A DNA stretch of 64,000 nucleotides from Candidatus Sedimenticola sp. (ex Thyasira tokunagai) (GTDB taxonomy: Bacteria; Pseudomonadota; Gammaproteobacteria; Chromatiales; Chromatiaceae), in NCBI GenBank assembly GCA_037318855.1, contig CP134874.1, forward strand, positions 372,598-436,597, written 5' to 3'. Made by a program: the position numbers and the translations under genes. Shown here in pieces: positions 1-9,073 of this stretch; the stretch's first letter is position 1, and every line of letters starts with the position of its first letter. Under the pieces are notes generated by a model. The model did not search any database. It saw only the letters and a list, made by a program, of their open reading frames with translations, and had not been told where the DNA came from.

Positions 1-2
1 GG

Positions 3-932
3 ACGGTGATCTCCTCACGCCATATTCTTACTGCCGCCCATTGTGTAGATGAGGGCGGCGATGGCTCCGTCATGGACCTCTCCCTGGACGAGAATAGTCT
101 CAATGTAGGCTTCAACCATAGTGGTGATATAGCTGACGTCATCTCGGCTCAAAGCGTAACCATCCATGCTGACTATGATGGCTTCAATATTTGTCCGGGT
201 GGTGGCACAGGCTGTGTTAATGATGACCTGGCAGTAATTACCCTGGACCGGGAAGTTCCGGTGGGGGTGGAGATATACGACATATATCAAGGCGCTGCCA
301 GCAAAACAGAACCTGTCATCGATGGTCCGGACGTGGATGGTACCGAATTCACCATGGTCGGCTATGGTCAGCCGGGAGATGGGTACTGGGGCTACTACAA
401 TGATTCTGGCGTGACGGACGTCATCGGCCCCAGCTTTTCGAAAAAGCTTGTCGGCGGCAATATTGTCGATGAGATTTATACGGATGATGAAGGTAGCGGT
501 CAGTCTGAAGTGTGGTTCGCGGACTTTGATGGATATGACGATTATTATGCCAATGACCGGAATCCAAATACTGACCCTAGCATCGACACCCTTTGCACCT
601 ATGATGACATATGTAGCTCCTGGTTGAGCGAGGATGTTGAAACCATAATTGGCGGTGGTGACTCAGGCGGCCCCTCTTTCATCTACGATGCTGATCTCGG
701 TGAGTATCTACTGGCGGGTATCAACACCTTCACTATCCATGGTGAAGATGGCTATGGCTGGAGAGCAGGGGCGTTTGGCGATCTCTTTGGCGGTATTCTG
801 CTTAACCCCTACAGAGACTGGATCGCTCAACAGACAGTCGCTGCGGTACCTGTTCCCGCCTCTCTGTTTCTGTTTAGTGGTGGCTTAGCCTTTTTTGCCG
901 TGGCAAAAAAGAGAAAGGGCTCGGTGGTGTAG
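3..932 (+). CDS. Trypsin-like serine protease, exported, 5' truncated by window edge
   Basis: The reading frame is open at the left edge, so the gene starts outside the window; the in-frame GTG at base 6 lies just before the active-site TAAHC motif and cannot be the true start. The chymotrypsin-fold catalytic triad is visible: His in TAAHC, Asp in NDDLAVITL and Ser in GGGDSGGPSF. Known for the family: secreted S1 endopeptidases. The C-terminus ends in VPVPASLFLF, a hydrophobic stretch and a KKRK cluster, which matches VPLPA/PEP-CTERM sorting tails that are cut and anchored by exosortase or a related enzyme. The protein is therefore probably exported and held at the surface. The next gene carries the same kind of tail. 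Confidence 0.88.
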   Translation, partial: TVISSRHILTAAHCVDEGGDGSVMDLSLDENSLNVGFNHSGDIADVISAQSVTIHADYDGFNICPGGGTGCVNDDLAVITLDREVPVGVEIYDIYQGAASKTEPVIDGPDVDGTEFTMVGYGQPGDGYWGYYNDSGVTDVIGPSFSKKLVGGNIVDEIYTDDEGSGQSEVWFADFDGYDDYYANDRNPNTDPSIDTLCTYDDICSSWLSEDVETIIGGGDSGGPSFIYDADLGEYLLAGINTFTIHGEDGYGWRAGAFGDLFGGILLNPYRDWIAQQTVAAVPVPASLFLFSGGLAFFAVAKKRKGSVV

Positions 933-1058
933 TATCCCCCTTCGTCTTATCTTCGGGATTGTGTTCTTAACCTGTAACTTCACCCACTGACAATAGTGCC
1001 TCTAAACTGGTGGAGTCATTCACCGGTGCCTCACGGTGGGTGTTCCCACAGAGGTAGA

Positions 1059-1083
1059 CAGTGGTTCTTCCACTGATTTTTCA
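1059..1083 (+). terminator. Candidate intrinsic terminator after the serine protease
   Basis: Six-base stem CAGTGG/CCACTG with a TTCTT loop, followed by ATTTTT. It sits about 130 bases past the protease stop codon. A second palindrome with a 9-base stem (AATGCCAAC/GTTGGCATT) lies at 1101-1120. The rest of the 933-1264 gap shows no gene. Confidence 0.5.
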
Positions 1084-1264
1084 TTAATTATGCCCTTATG
1101 AATGCCAACTGGTTGGCATTTTAACGTCACCGCCTCTTTTCAAGCTTTAGCCCTCTCGCCTGATATCGTAGAGTGTGTTGTTACTGCGACACAACGCTCT
1201 ATCTTGTCTAGAAATTATCTCAACCGCTGGGCATTTCCCAAAAAATTATCAGGTAGTAATTGTA

Positions 1265-2122
1265 GTGAGCAAAGAGACACGGCTCGATAGCACTCCACGA
1301 AAAAAGCAGCTACTGGTAACTCTCCGCGCCTTCATCTGTGCAACCGCCCTCACCCTGGGTTCTTCACCAGCTACGGCTGTAGGCTTTGACATAACCCTGA
1401 ACTTCCTTGGTGGTATATCGAGCTCACAGGAGAGCATCTTCACCCAGGCTGAACTCTGGTGGGAAGATATCATCAGCGGCTACCAGCCAGGGGTGAAATT
1501 GACGGGGGTATCCATTGATGCCTCGGCTGAGGCCATGGATGGGGAGTACGGGATACTCGGCTCGGCGGGACCCTCTAGAATAGCGTCTCCCTACTCCAAT
1601 GCGGGCTATTACCTGCCTACTGATGGAGCAATGAGTTTTGACAGTGCGGACTTATCTCGGCTTGAGGTCAGCAACACGCTGTTTGATGTTATTGCTCATG
1701 AAATGGCGCATGTGTTCGGGTTTGGTACTCTCTGGGAATTAAATGGTCTTTATGACGAGGTTTCAAGTCCCGGGCAGTACACTGGGGCTAATGCCTTGGC
1801 TGCCTATCAGGCGGAGTTTGATTCCAGCGCCACCTTTGTACCGGTGGAGCAGGAGGGGGGAGGCGGTACAGCCGGCGGGCATTGGGATGAGATCTACCGA
1901 GGAGCAGGTCTCACAGGTATTACCGATGCTGAGGCCAACGATCTCCGTAATGAGTTGATGACTGGTTGGTACAATGCTCCGGCCTTTCTCAGTAATACCA
2001 CCCGCCAATCTTTTGTCGATCTTGGCTACACTGTTAATAGCCCGGTTCCGCTTCCAGGCGCCTTTTGGCTCTTCCTCTCTGGTCTGGTTGCCTTTGGCTT
2101 TGTGAGGCGACGCCACACTTGA
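1265..2122 (+). CDS. Zinc metalloprotease (metzincin-like) with VPLPA-CTERM tail
   Basis: The protein contains HEMAHVFGFGTLW, an HExxHxxGxxxxW zinc-binding motif as in metzincins and leishmanolysin-like peptidases. The start is uncertain. The open frame reaches an ATG-type codon at 1175, but a GTG at 1265 gives a normal signal peptide: a KETRLDSTPRKK basic region, then a hydrophobic segment ending in SSPATA. The C-terminus ends VPLPGAFWLF, a hydrophobic helix and RRRHT, a VPLPA-CTERM sorting signal like that of the preceding serine protease. The function is probably an exported, surface-anchored peptidase; the substrate is unknown. The gap between the two genes holds hairpins, so they are probably separate transcription units. 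Confidence 0.8.
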   Translation: MSKETRLDSTPRKKQLLVTLRAFICATALTLGSSPATAVGFDITLNFLGGISSSQESIFTQAELWWEDIISGYQPGVKLTGVSIDASAEAMDGEYGILGSAGPSRIASPYSNAGYYLPTDGAMSFDSADLSRLEVSNTLFDVIAHEMAHVFGFGTLWELNGLYDEVSSPGQYTGANALAAYQAEFDSSATFVPVEQEGGGGTAGGHWDEIYRGAGLTGITDAEANDLRNELMTGWYNAPAFLSNTTRQSFVDLGYTVNSPVPLPGAFWLFLSGLVAFGFVRRRHT

Positions 2123-2231
2123 GAGCACAGAGGAAAGCTGTATAACCTATTCCGACTCCTCCCTTCATCTCACCGAATGAGATGGCAGTCGTATTATTTA
2201 TCCTGCGCTCTCTGAATCCAGTTTTTTAGGG

Positions 2232-3302
2232 CTACAGCTCCAGCCCAAGGGGGTTGTCGGGATCCACGCCCTCCATAAAGGGCAGCTTGCGATCACTGTT
2301 GGTGACTTGGTACATCATGCCGATCCAGTTGCCGATAATCGCTTCGGCGGTGTCGTGCCAAGTGTTGTTGAGCCGTTGGGTGATTAGCTTCTCTGGGAAT
2401 TCCGGCGGTTCACTTCCTTCATCCATGGTTTTTTGCAGGTGCGTCTGGTACTCGTTGAAAATCGCCTGCTCCCTGAGTGCAAAGAGGTTGTCGGGAAAAG
2501 GCGGATAATCGTCACGCCTGCGATTGGCGTACTCCAGCACCTCCCGCTTGTACTCTTTCAGCAGGCTGACGGTGTCGTACTCCGGGTGGCCCTGGAGATA
2601 GACCATGCGGAAACGGTCGGCACTGACCGCCAGATGAACGCCGGAGACCTCTCCTTCCGCCAGGATATGGAGCCCTGCCGCTTCAAACTGTTTACGATAA
2701 ATCTCGTTATGGCGGGAGTGGGGGACGTCAAAATGGGTGTTAACGTCGTTGACCAGCGGGTGGAGGCGGTCGGTCACCCTGTGGGCATACACCCCCCACC
2801 GTTTGAAGCCGATAGGGCAGCGGCGCTGCCGGTGCCGTGCCTGAAGTACCGCATGGGTGGCGAGACAGGAGCAGAGGGTTGATGTGACGTTTTGATAGGC
2901 CCACTCCACCACCTCGGTGAGGGGCTCCCAGAAGGGTTCGTCTTCCAGGTTGGGGTGGGTGGGGGCGGCGCCGGTGATAATTAGCGCATCCAATCCATCC
3001 TCACGGATCTTGTCGAAGGGTTCGTAGTAGGCACTGATATGCTTGGCGGCCTTCTCTCCCCGTGGCAGTGCGTCGAGAGTGAAGGGGTGGATATAGAACT
3101 GGGCAATCGGATTGCTTTCGCCGACCAGCTGGAAAAATTGTCGCTCGGTGGCCTCCAATGCGGCATCGGGCATCATGTTGAGGAGGCCGATATGGAGCTC
3201 ACGGATATGCTGTTTTTGAGCGCGCAACGGCTCAAGTACCGTCTGTCCGGAGCGGCGCAGGCGGTCAAAAGTGGGAAGTCTGTTGTGGGATACCAGTGGC
3301 AT
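2232..3302 (-). CDS. metXS: Homoserine O-succinyltransferase (MetA/MetXS type)
   Basis: The enzyme makes O-succinyl-L-homoserine from homoserine and succinyl-CoA, the first committed step of methionine synthesis. The N-terminus (MPLVSHNRLPTF) and the block IRELHIGLLNMMPDAALEAT are typical of the MetA family. The catalytic Cys lies in LCSCLATHA, and the His/Glu partners are probably in LQGHPEYD. An in-frame ATG at 3338 exists but would overlap the upstream ATPase gene; the ATG at 3302 starts at the conserved MPLVxHN and is preferred. No strong ribosome binding site is seen, so translation may be coupled to the upstream gene, which ends 7 bases before. Confidence 0.9.
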   Translation of the reverse strand: MPLVSHNRLPTFDRLRRSGQTVLEPLRAQKQHIRELHIGLLNMMPDAALEATERQFFQLVGESNPIAQFYIHPFTLDALPRGEKAAKHISAYYEPFDKIREDGLDALIITGAAPTHPNLEDEPFWEPLTEVVEWAYQNVTSTLCSCLATHAVLQARHRQRRCPIGFKRWGVYAHRVTDRLHPLVNDVNTHFDVPHSRHNEIYRKQFEAAGLHILAEGEVSGVHLAVSADRFRMVYLQGHPEYDTVSLLKEYKREVLEYANRRRDDYPPFPDNLFALREQAIFNEYQTHLQKTMDEGSEPPEFPEKLITQRLNNTWHDTAEAIIGNWIGMMYQVTNSDRKLPFMEGVDPDNPLGLEL

Positions 3303-3309
3303 AGGCGTG

Positions 3310-4164
3310 TTATTTGTCGTTATTGCGTTTGATGGCAATCTCCATCAACTCAAGGAAGTCCGCTTCGTCTCTTATTGCACTCACCTCTTTTGAGGTGACG
3401 GTATAGCCCTGGGGCGCGGCTATCGCTTCATAGCGGGGGATGCGGGCATGGAACAGCTTGGGAAAAACCCAGCGGGTAAAGTCTTTAGGGTCTATCTCCG
3501 CGGCGTATTGGAGCTTCTTTTCATCCAGATAGGCCGCCAACTGCTCGGTGAGAAAACCGGGCCTGAAATAGAGCGGCTTAGGATTGTTCTGAGCGCGCTG
3601 AATCAGCGCCTCTTCCTCCTCACTGGAGCTGGTCTGGATATAGAGTATCAGCGTATGTCGGGACAGCAGGTCGATAATACCCGGTTCTTCCAGTTCACAT
3701 AGGCTGCCGCCGACATCATTGACAAAATGTTGGTAGCCGTAGATCTTCTTCGCCTTTTCGATAAAGACCGGCACATCTCTCATGGCATTGATCTCCGCTT
3801 GGCGGTAGAGCGCCTGACGCTGTTCAAACTCCTGTAGCGGTATGCCACCCAGTTCGGGGTTGCCCAGTTTGCCGACAAAGCCCAGCACCGGCCCCAGATC
3901 GTCCACTTTGATGTTGTTGCGGATATAGATCCAATCTTTACGCAGCAGGTCACGCAGAAACGGCACCTGCATCGCCTGCTGTTTTATCAGGTCAAGAATA
4001 AACTCATCCAGATAGCGCGTACCTATGCGGTAGTCACCGGAGTAGTGGAACCAGTTGTGCCGACGCAGCAAGGTAGAGAGATCTGTCTTGCCGACACCGG
4101 ACATCCCAAGCAAGGTGATGCTCTTGCTGTTCCAGGCTCTGAACTGTTCCAGGCTCAGTTTCAC
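3310..4164 (-). CDS. P-loop ATPase encoded with metXS
   Basis: A 284-residue protein with an N-terminal Walker A motif (GMSGVGKTDLS, about residues 19-29). No membrane segment is evident. The middle is rich in charged residues, and an apparent strand HTLILYIQTSS lies about two thirds along. I do not recognise a named family beyond a P-loop NTPase or kinase fold. It lies immediately upstream of metXS on the same strand and nearly touches it, so the two are probably cotranscribed. That suggests a role linked to methionine or sulfur metabolism, but this is inference from position only. Confidence 0.75.
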   Translation of the reverse strand: MKLSLEQFRAWNSKSITLLGMSGVGKTDLSTLLRRHNWFHYSGDYRIGTRYLDEFILDLIKQQAMQVPFLRDLLRKDWIYIRNNIKVDDLGPVLGFVGKLGNPELGGIPLQEFEQRQALYRQAEINAMRDVPVFIEKAKKIYGYQHFVNDVGGSLCELEEPGIIDLLSRHTLILYIQTSSSEEEEALIQRAQNNPKPLYFRPGFLTEQLAAYLDEKKLQYAAEIDPKDFTRWVFPKLFHARIPRYEAIAAPQGYTVTSKEVSAIRDEADFLELMEIAIKRNNDK

Positions 4165-4294
4165 GATTTCGATCCCACTGTTAATTTTGTTAAAGGATGA
4201 TTATACCCACGGTGCTAAAAAGTGATACATCAGGTATCTCCAGAAGAGGCTCCTTAAGTATCGATACAATAAGAATATCTCCGTGTTACACGTA

Positions 4295-7200
4295 TTATTT
4301 ACTTTCTGCCGCCGCAACTGGTGCCCGCCGCCGCACCACCCACTCAAAGCCCATAAATATACGATAGAGCAGGGGGGTGACAAACAGCGTCAACACGGTT
4401 GAGACCAGCAGTCCCCAGACGATGGCGGTGGCCACCGGCCCCCACATCAGGGAGTGACCGCCAAGGCCGGTGGCCAGTGAGAAGAGCCCGGCGATGGTGG
4501 TCATGGAGGTGATGAGGATCGGGATCACCCGGCGGCGGGCGGCGTAGAGGGTGGCGTGGAGTACGCTCATGCCGCGATTCAGTCGCTCATTGGCGGCGCT
4601 GATGAGTACGATGGCGGCGTTAACGGCGATACCCGAGAGGGCGACGACACCGTAAAGAGTGAAGAGGCTCAGCGGATTGTCGGTGATCCACAAGCCGGTG
4701 ACCACGCCGGTGAAGGCCATGGGGACGGTGGCGAGGATCATCAGCGGCTGGAAGTAGCTCTTGAACTGGGTGCCGAGGATCATATACATCAGGCCGACAC
4801 CGAAGAGGAACAGCACCAGAATCGAGTCGATACTCTCCTGGATATCGTCCAGCTCGCCGGTGAGGTCGAGATTGATGCTGGGGTAGTTATCACGCACCTT
4901 CTCCCACTCTGCCAGGATTAGGTTGTTGGCGGTAACGGTATCGGTCAAAGTTTTGTCGATATCCGCCTCCACGGTGATGGTGCGGCGGAAGTTGTAGTGG
5001 CGGATATTGCCGAGACTCGCTGTGGTCTCGGTATGGAACAACTCCTTGAGGGCGATACGACCGCCGGCCGCCAGTGGCAGGGTGTAGTTGCCCGGCTCCA
5101 TGATGCTCTGCAGGGTGCGGGGTTTGGCCTGCACCCGAACCTCCAGTTCTTCACCGCGGTCCTGCATCCTGGCCACTATCTCGCCATCCACCAGCAGCCG
5201 CAGTGTGCGCATCGCCTCGGCGGGGTTGATGCCGGCGCGGCGGGCGGCATCCTGGTTGACCCGCGCCTGTAGCTCCATCTGGCCGCGGCTGTCGTCATCG
5301 GTGATGTCACGGATGGCGGGATCTTCCGCCATGATTTTTTTTAGTATCGCAGCGGCTTGCCGGATTTTCGTGCTGTCGTCTCCACGTACCTTGATGATGA
5401 TCGGTTTGGAGGTGGGAGGGCCGCCGGCGATACGCAGAAATGAGAGATTATTGGGCCCGGCGGTAGACATCACCTGGCTGCGCATCGACTCGATCATCTC
5501 ATCGACACCGCGCAACTCATCCTCCTTGGGATTGAGTGCCACCAGCACTTGGCCGTAGTGGTCGCCAAAGAAGGGGGCGGTTTCGGTAAACTGCTGTCCG
5601 GCATAGCTGATGATGTTGCGCACCTCGCCGGGGCGTGCCTGGGCGCGTACTTTCTTCTCCACCTCCAAAACCTTCTCCAGGGTGCGATCCAGGGGTGTGC
5701 CGGCAGGCATCTCCAGACTGACGTAGAAGAGACGGATGGGATCGGAAGCAAAAAAGTCGATCTTGATGTGACCGCCCGCGGTGACGGTGACGGCGCCGAT
5801 GAAAAGCAGCACCATACCGAGCAGTATAGTCTTCGGCCAACGCAGAGCGCGCACCAGAAGCTTGGTGTATTTCACCCGGATCCAGTGAAGGGTGTTGGTT
5901 CTTATGCGCTGCAGTGGTGAAGGGCGGCTGAAGTCTAGGTTCATTGCCGTGATGTGGGCCGGCAGCATCCAGTAGGCCTCCACCAGGCTGATGGCCAGCG
6001 CGATGGTGACCACCAGGGGGATGACCATCATGTACTTGCCGAGAATGCCGGGGAGCAGCATCAGTGGCAGAAAAGCGGCCATGGTGGTGAGCACGGCGGT
6101 GGTCACCGGCCCGACCACCTCCTTCAGAGAGGCGAGGGTGGCGGGCAGTACCGCCGCACCGCGCTGCAGGCGGTAGTAGATCGACTCCACTACCACCACC
6201 GCATCGTCCACCAGCATACCGAGGCTGATCACCACCCCCAGCAGCACACTGACGTTAAGGGTCTGCCCGATGACACTGAGCAGCCAGAAGGTGCCGGCGA
6301 GAATAAAGGGGATACCGATGGTGGTGAGCAGGGCGATGCGGCTGCCGAGAAAGAGCCAGGTCACCAGCAGCACCATCAGCAGGCCGAGGAGGGCGTTGGT
6401 CTGCATGATGTTAAGGGCGTTGCGGGTGATCTGGGTCTGGTCATCCACCAGCATCAGGTCAGCGCCGTTCTGCTCACGGAAGCGGTTGCGGCCGGCGATG
6501 TAGTCGTTGATTCGCTCCACCAGTTGCAGGGTGTTGGCGCCCTCTTTTTTTGTCAGTGCGAGCATCACCGCCGGTCGACCGCCATAGCGCACCAGTTCGT
6601 CGGCCTTGCCGCGGGCGCGCACCACCTCAGCAATATCACCCAGCAGGATCTCTCCCTCTGCGCCCGCCACCGGCAGAGCGGCCAGCGCTTCGGGGCTGCT
6701 GTCACGGCCGATGATACGCACCAGCCATGTGTGATCACCGACCCGGGCTCTGCCGGCGGCGAGGTCGCGGAAACTGGCGGCTACCGTGTTGGCGAGTTGT
6801 GCCGGGGCGATACCTGCAGCCTCCAGGCGGTGGGGGATAAAATTGATCTGCAGCTCCGGCGGGTGAAGGGCGGTCTCGAGGATGCGGTCCACCCCCTTGA
6901 TCCGCTCCAGATCCTTCTTGATGCTCTCGGCCTGGCGGCGCAGGTTTTCATCATCCGCAGACCCGACCACAGCGAGGGTGGCGGAGGGGAATGCGTTGGC
7001 GGTGGTGATCTCGAAGACGAAGGGTGAGGAGGCGTCATCCGGCAGTTCAGCTTCGGCGTTCTGTACCTCGCGGCGCAGATCGGCCACCCGCTTGTCGAAG
7101 CGTCGGGAAGGGATGTCCTCGAACCTCACCAGTATGCTGGAGGCGCTTTCACGGCTGACACTGGAGACGAACTTGATGTCGGAGATGCCGCGGATCTTCT

Positions 7201-7399
7201 TCTCTATTACCTCGGTGACCTGTTTTTCCACATCCTCTGCTGCCGCACCCGGCAGTATTGTGGTGATATTGATCCAGTTGAAGTTGATGCTTGGATCCTG
7301 CTCCCGGGGCAGCAGGTTGTAGGAGAGGTAGCCCACCAACAGCACCAGAACAAAGGTGAGGTTGGCAAGCACATGGTTGCGGTAGAGGCGGGCGAGCAT
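4295..7399 (-). CDS. RND-family efflux pump permease (AcrB/HAE1-like)
   Basis: An inner-membrane proton-driven exporter of about 1034 residues, the usual length for hydrophobe/amphiphile efflux RND pumps. It starts MLARLYRNHVLANL, has one membrane helix and a large periplasmic loop, and then the helix cluster containing the conserved block GMLVDDAVVVVESI with its paired Asp residues. A second periplasmic loop and helix set follow. Start chosen at 7399: the ATG follows the fusion-protein stop by one base, while the upstream in-frame start at 7426 would overlap it. It is the last gene of the padR-MFP-RND operon. No TolC-type outer-membrane partner is in the window. Confidence 0.9.
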   Translation of the reverse strand: MLARLYRNHVLANLTFVLVLLVGYLSYNLLPREQDPSINFNWINITTILPGAAAEDVEKQVTEVIEKKIRGISDIKFVSSVSRESASSILVRFEDIPSRRFDKRVADLRREVQNAEAELPDDASSPFVFEITTANAFPSATLAVVGSADDENLRRQAESIKKDLERIKGVDRILETALHPPELQINFIPHRLEAAGIAPAQLANTVAASFRDLAAGRARVGDHTWLVRIIGRDSSPEALAALPVAGAEGEILLGDIAEVVRARGKADELVRYGGRPAVMLALTKKEGANTLQLVERINDYIAGRNRFREQNGADLMLVDDQTQITRNALNIMQTNALLGLLMVLLVTWLFLGSRIALLTTIGIPFILAGTFWLLSVIGQTLNVSVLLGVVISLGMLVDDAVVVVESIYYRLQRGAAVLPATLASLKEVVGPVTTAVLTTMAAFLPLMLLPGILGKYMMVIPLVVTIALAISLVEAYWMLPAHITAMNLDFSRPSPLQRIRTNTLHWIRVKYTKLLVRALRWPKTILLGMVLLFIGAVTVTAGGHIKIDFFASDPIRLFYVSLEMPAGTPLDRTLEKVLEVEKKVRAQARPGEVRNIISYAGQQFTETAPFFGDHYGQVLVALNPKEDELRGVDEMIESMRSQVMSTAGPNNLSFLRIAGGPPTSKPIIIKVRGDDSTKIRQAAAILKKIMAEDPAIRDITDDDSRGQMELQARVNQDAARRAGINPAEAMRTLRLLVDGEIVARMQDRGEELEVRVQAKPRTLQSIMEPGNYTLPLAAGGRIALKELFHTETTASLGNIRHYNFRRTITVEADIDKTLTDTVTANNLILAEWEKVRDNYPSINLDLTGELDDIQESIDSILVLFLFGVGLMYMILGTQFKSYFQPLMILATVPMAFTGVVTGLWITDNPLSLFTLYGVVALSGIAVNAAIVLISAANERLNRGMSVLHATLYAARRRVIPILITSMTTIAGLFSLATGLGGHSLMWGPVATAIVWGLLVSTVLTLFVTPLLYRIFMGFEWVVRRRAPVAAAESK

Positions 7400-7400
7400 G

Positions 7401-8420
7401 TCAATTCTTTTCCCGAACCGAATCACCGTTGTTCAGTCCCTGGCGGCCGTCTATGATCAACCGGCTCGAGGGCGGCAGGGTCACCGCTGCAGGTTGTCCC
7501 TCCAGCGCATCAGGCAGGGGGTGAAAACGTGCAGCCCCATCAACTGCCAGGAAGAGACCAATCCGGCCGTCCCGTTGCAGCAGCAGGTCTGAAGGCAGGT
7601 GAGGGGTGGGGGCTTGCCATAGCAGGCGCCCGCTGCTGCCCGGCAGTGCTTTGTCGGCGGTAAATACCAGGCGGGCTTCACGGTAGCGCCCGCGGGACTC
7701 CACCACCGGCAGAAGCCGTCGTAGTTGCAGACTGAACTGTTGTCGGTTTGACTCAAACGTGAGGCTCTTGGCCTTTTCCAGGCTTTTGATCCGGTCGCTT
7801 GGAATCTGTGCGGAGATCTCCAGTCGGCGGTTGTCCAACAACCGGATCAGAGGTTCTCCGGGAGAGACCCACTCCCCTTCACCGGCCAGTCGTTCGAGGA
7901 TGATGCCGCCGAAGGGGGCGGTGGTGCGGCAGCGGCCCACGGCGACCTCGGCTTCCTCTTTTGCCGCCAGGCGGGAGGCGAGGTCGGCCCTGGCCATCTT
8001 TAAGTCAGCCTCACGCTGATTGAACAGCTCCTCGGAGATGTTGCGATCCTTACGCAGGGAGCTGGTGCGTTTTTTCTGCCGCTCAGCGAGAGTCACCTGG
8101 GCGTTGGCTCTGGTAACTGCAGCTGATGCCTGGCGTAGCCGCAGCCGGTTGTCGGTGCAGATCAGCTCTATCAGTAGCGCACCCTTTTCAATGGTATCTC
8201 CCACTCGTACCGTTATCCGGCCGATGCGTCCGGCGGTCTCGGCGCTGATGCGGCTGTCGTTTAGACTCAAGGTGGTGGCGGGTGCGCTGTACTCCGGCTG
8301 GTACGCAATTTCACTGATACCACTTGTGGTGATGTGCGTGGTGGCATCTTCGGCAATCAGCTGTTGTGTCGGCAGTAGCAGGCAGAGCAGCAGAGCGAGG
8401 TAACTTTTTGTGTGGCTCAT
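7401..8420 (-). CDS. RND efflux periplasmic adaptor (membrane fusion protein)
   Basis: A 339-residue HlyD/AcrA-type adaptor. A signal peptide (MSHTKSYLALLLCLLLPTQ, ending near IAEDA) is followed by a lipoyl-like barrel with ISAETAGRIGRITVRVGDTIEKGALL. A coiled-coil hairpin (about residues 100-160, rich in Leu, Arg, Glu and Ala) and the returning half APFGGIILERLAGEGEWVSPG come next. It bridges the pump at 4295-7399 and an outer-membrane channel. Its ATG overlaps the padR stop (ATGA, bases 8417-8420), and its own stop lies one base before the pump start, so the three genes form one operon. Confidence 0.9.
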   Translation of the reverse strand: MSHTKSYLALLLCLLLPTQQLIAEDATTHITTSGISEIAYQPEYSAPATTLSLNDSRISAETAGRIGRITVRVGDTIEKGALLIELICTDNRLRLRQASAAVTRANAQVTLAERQKKRTSSLRKDRNISEELFNQREADLKMARADLASRLAAKEEAEVAVGRCRTTAPFGGIILERLAGEGEWVSPGEPLIRLLDNRRLEISAQIPSDRIKSLEKAKSLTFESNRQQFSLQLRRLLPVVESRGRYREARLVFTADKALPGSSGRLLWQAPTPHLPSDLLLQRDGRIGLFLAVDGAARFHPLPDALEGQPAAVTLPPSSRLIIDGRQGLNNGDSVREKN

Positions 8421-8965
8421 GATGCAGACACCTCTCTCTTTTCCATCTCGATCTCCAGCACCAACGGCTCTCTACGTTGCTCCATCAGTGCCAACAGGCT
8501 CTGGTTGACGGCGATGCCATACTCCAGGGTAAAGCGCATACCGCTGGTTAGCCGCCGATCATTGGCGTAGATCTCTTGCAGGGTCTCCAACTCAGCTTTG
8601 ATCTGTGCTGTCTGACGCTCCAGCACCTCTGTCAGCCGCTCTTGCGGCAGTAGATGGGCAAAGGTCATCAGCACCATAAAGTCACTGCGATACTGCTCTT
8701 GGGGTTCAGTTTTGCAGAGGGTATCCACGAACTGTTTTTGCCCCGAAGGGGTGATGGTAAAGACCTTCTTGGTCGGCCGCTTTTCCTGAGTTTCTTCGCG
8801 GAAGCTGACCAGTCCCTGCTCCGTCAGTTTGGCCAGGGCGGGATAGATCGAGCCAAAGCTGGCCGCCTGAAAGTGGCTGAACTGCTTTTCGAACATCTTC
8901 TTGATTTGGTAGCCGCTGGCTTCACCCAGTGAGAGTGCGCCGAGGCAGAGATTGTTGATATCCAT
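8417..8965 (-). CDS. PadR-family transcriptional regulator of the RND pump
   Basis: A winged-helix repressor of about 182 residues: LGALSLGEASGYQIKKMFE at the N-terminus, then the recognition part SFGSIYPALAKLTEQGLVS, as in PadR. The C-terminal dimerisation helices are rich in Glu and Leu. The frame stays open to 9028, but the extra 21 residues (containing TRYILTRYIA) are a translation of DNA repeats in the promoter. Start chosen at 8965 (MDINNLCLGAL). It is probably autoregulated and probably represses the two downstream pump genes until a toxic ligand binds; the ligand is unknown. Confidence 0.88.
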   Translation of the reverse strand: MDINNLCLGALSLGEASGYQIKKMFEKQFSHFQAASFGSIYPALAKLTEQGLVSFREETQEKRPTKKVFTITPSGQKQFVDTLCKTEPQEQYRSDFMVLMTFAHLLPQERLTEVLERQTAQIKAELETLQEIYANDRRLTSGMRFTLEYGIAVNQSLLALMEQRREPLVLEIEMEKREVSAS

Positions 8966-8975
8966 GGCCGCTATG

Positions 8976-9010
8976 TATCGAGTCAATATATATCGGGTAA
9001 ATATAGGTCG
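8976..9010. promoter_or_regulatory. Tandem 15-bp repeats, candidate PadR operator
   Basis: Two head-to-tail copies of a 15-base unit, TATCGAGTCAATATA (8976-8990) and TATCGGGTAAATATA (8991-9005), then a partial third (GGTCGAG). They lie directly upstream of the padR start and within the short space shared with the divergent rlmI gene at 9074. The position fits an operator or overlapping promoter. Binding is inferred, not shown. Confidence 0.55.
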
Positions 9011-9073
9011 AGGGCGGTTCTGTGTCAAATCTGCTACCCTTGCGCTCTTTTAAAGTTTGCCAGGTCTCTCCCC

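Noticed and set aside
3303-3338. A metXS start at 3338
   Set aside because: Overlaps the upstream ATPase gene and adds residues before the conserved MPLVxHN start.
5954-7027. A 357-codon plus-strand ORF opposite the RND pump gene
   Set aside because: Rich in His, Gln and Asp with no domain pattern; it is the antisense shadow of a GC-rich conserved pump gene.
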